Assembly (NCBI GenBank): GCA_937952975.1
Contig: CALFXX010000162.1
Span: 1 to 48,628 of the forward strand
Direction of reading: 5' to 3'
Origin: an uncultured Alcaligenaceae bacterium
Lineage (GTDB): Bacteria; Pseudomonadota; Gammaproteobacteria; Burkholderiales; Burkholderiaceae_B
DNA: 48,628 bases
A program made the position numbers and the translations under genes. Below the pieces are notes generated by a model that worked only from the letters and a program-made list of their open reading frames with translations, was not told the origin of the DNA and did no database searches. Of the stretch, positions 48,208 through 48,628 are shown piece by piece. How positions within the stretch are numbered: the stretch's first letter is position 1; every line of letters begins with the position of its first letter.

Positions 48208-48628
48208 ATGACCTATCTTGTTTTAAAAAACCTGACGAAGCGTTATGGCGCGGCAGCCGCAGTAGACAGTCTCAATCTTTCGATTGAGCAAGGCGAGTTT
48301 GTCTCGCTTCTAGGCCCGTCCGGCTGCGGTAAAACAACTACGCTGCAAATGATCGCTGGGTTTGTTGAGCCAACCGCAGGCAGTATCGTGCTGAACGGCA
48401 AAGATTTGCATCGCACCCCCGCCAATCAACGCGGCTTAGGGCTTGTGTTTCAAAACTATGCGCTGTTTCCACATATGACGGCAGCGCAAAACGTGGCCTT
48501 CGGTCTTGAGATGCAAGGGGTTGCGAAAGCAGAGTGTGCCTCGCGTGTTACCGAGATGCTGAAACTTGTGGGCCTCGCTCACCTAGCCGATCGTTATCCT
48601 GCGCGAATGTCGGGCGGTCAGCAGCAGC
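48208..48628 (+). CDS. ABC transporter ATP-binding protein (PotA-like), 5' part
   Basis: The gene is cut by the window end; 140 complete codons are visible. It begins MTYLVLKNLTKRYGAAAAVD and has Walker A GPSGCGKTT (residues 36-44), the Q-loop VFQNYALFPHMTAAQNVAFGL, and the start of the signature ARMSGGQQQ. The type matches PotA/FbpC/UgpC ATPases of polyamine, iron or sugar-phosphate importers. Permease genes would be expected downstream, outside the window. GAG sits about 9 bases upstream of the ATG. Confidence 0.92.
   Translation, partial: MTYLVLKNLTKRYGAAAAVDSLNLSIEQGEFVSLLGPSGCGKTTTLQMIAGFVEPTAGSIVLNGKDLHRTPANQRGLGLVFQNYALFPHMTAAQNVAFGLEMQGVAKAECASRVTEMLKLVGLAHLADRYPARMSGGQQQ

Noticed and set aside
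1..48628. CRISPR arrays, insertion sequences, prophage genes, tRNA or rRNA genes
   Set aside because: No regularly spaced direct repeats, transposase, integrase or phage proteins, and no tRNA-like cloverleaf were seen while reading the window.

Overview
The window looks like chromosomal DNA of a betaproteobacterium in the Burkholderiales, most likely Alcaligenaceae-like. This rests on protein resemblance and gene order (rplQ-cutA-dsbD, hemB-engB, cytochrome c4-resB-ccsA, lysA-lptM-cyaY-mrcA, aroK-aroB-dgt, uvrA-MFS-ssb), on a Bug-type tricarboxylate receptor, and on System II cytochrome c maturation. GC content by eye is moderate (low to mid 50s percent). The genus cannot be fixed from sequence reading alone.

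Layout. Positions 1-8840 hold the 3' part of the S10/spc/alpha ribosomal superoperon: rplN (cut by the window edge), rplX, rplE, rpsN, rpsH, rplF, rplR, rpsE, rpmD, rplO, secY, infA, rpmJ, rpsM, rpsK, rpsD, rpoA and rplQ. It closes with a clear terminator after rplQ. Three hairpins lie in the two widest gaps, rpsD-rpoA and rpoA-rplQ. Positions 8955-18805 form an envelope redox and heme block: cutA-dsbD (4-bp overlap), an MFS carrier, hemB-engB on the minus strand, then cytochrome c4, resB and ccsA. DsbD, HemB, ResB and CcsA together supply reductant, heme precursor and the heme ligation machine for c-type cytochromes. Positions 18895-22172 carry an MFS transporter, an EamA transporter and an acetylpolyamine amidohydrolase/HDAC-type enzyme.

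Positions 22217-29677 are core genes: lysA and lptM (minus), cyaY, mrcA (minus), aroK-aroB and dgt. A secreted lipoprotein of unknown function follows, whose 3' end overlaps uvrA at a small tandem duplication. Positions 33650-38389 hold an MFS carrier, a Bug receptor plus TauD-like dioxygenase pair (minus), ssb with a strong terminator, and a short-chain dehydrogenase.

Positions 38506-48628 are more accessory: an AAA+/DUF4143 ATPase with a near-perfect palindrome touching its start codon, a YgiD-type dioxygenase, an IlvD/Edd dehydratase of the sugar-acid type, an MNT nucleotidyltransferase followed by a truncated HEPN-like partner, an ADP-forming acyl-CoA synthetase, a Tat-exported dienelactone hydrolase-like protein, a LysR regulator and the start of a PotD/PotA-type ABC transporter operon cut by the window end.

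I found no tRNA, rRNA, CRISPR array, insertion sequence or prophage. No stretch longer than 300 bases lacks a gene. I did not find a convincing new multi-gene system. The best leads are the palindrome-linked DUF4143 ATPase, the decayed MNT/HEPN pair, the structured rplQ leader and the orphan lipoprotein.
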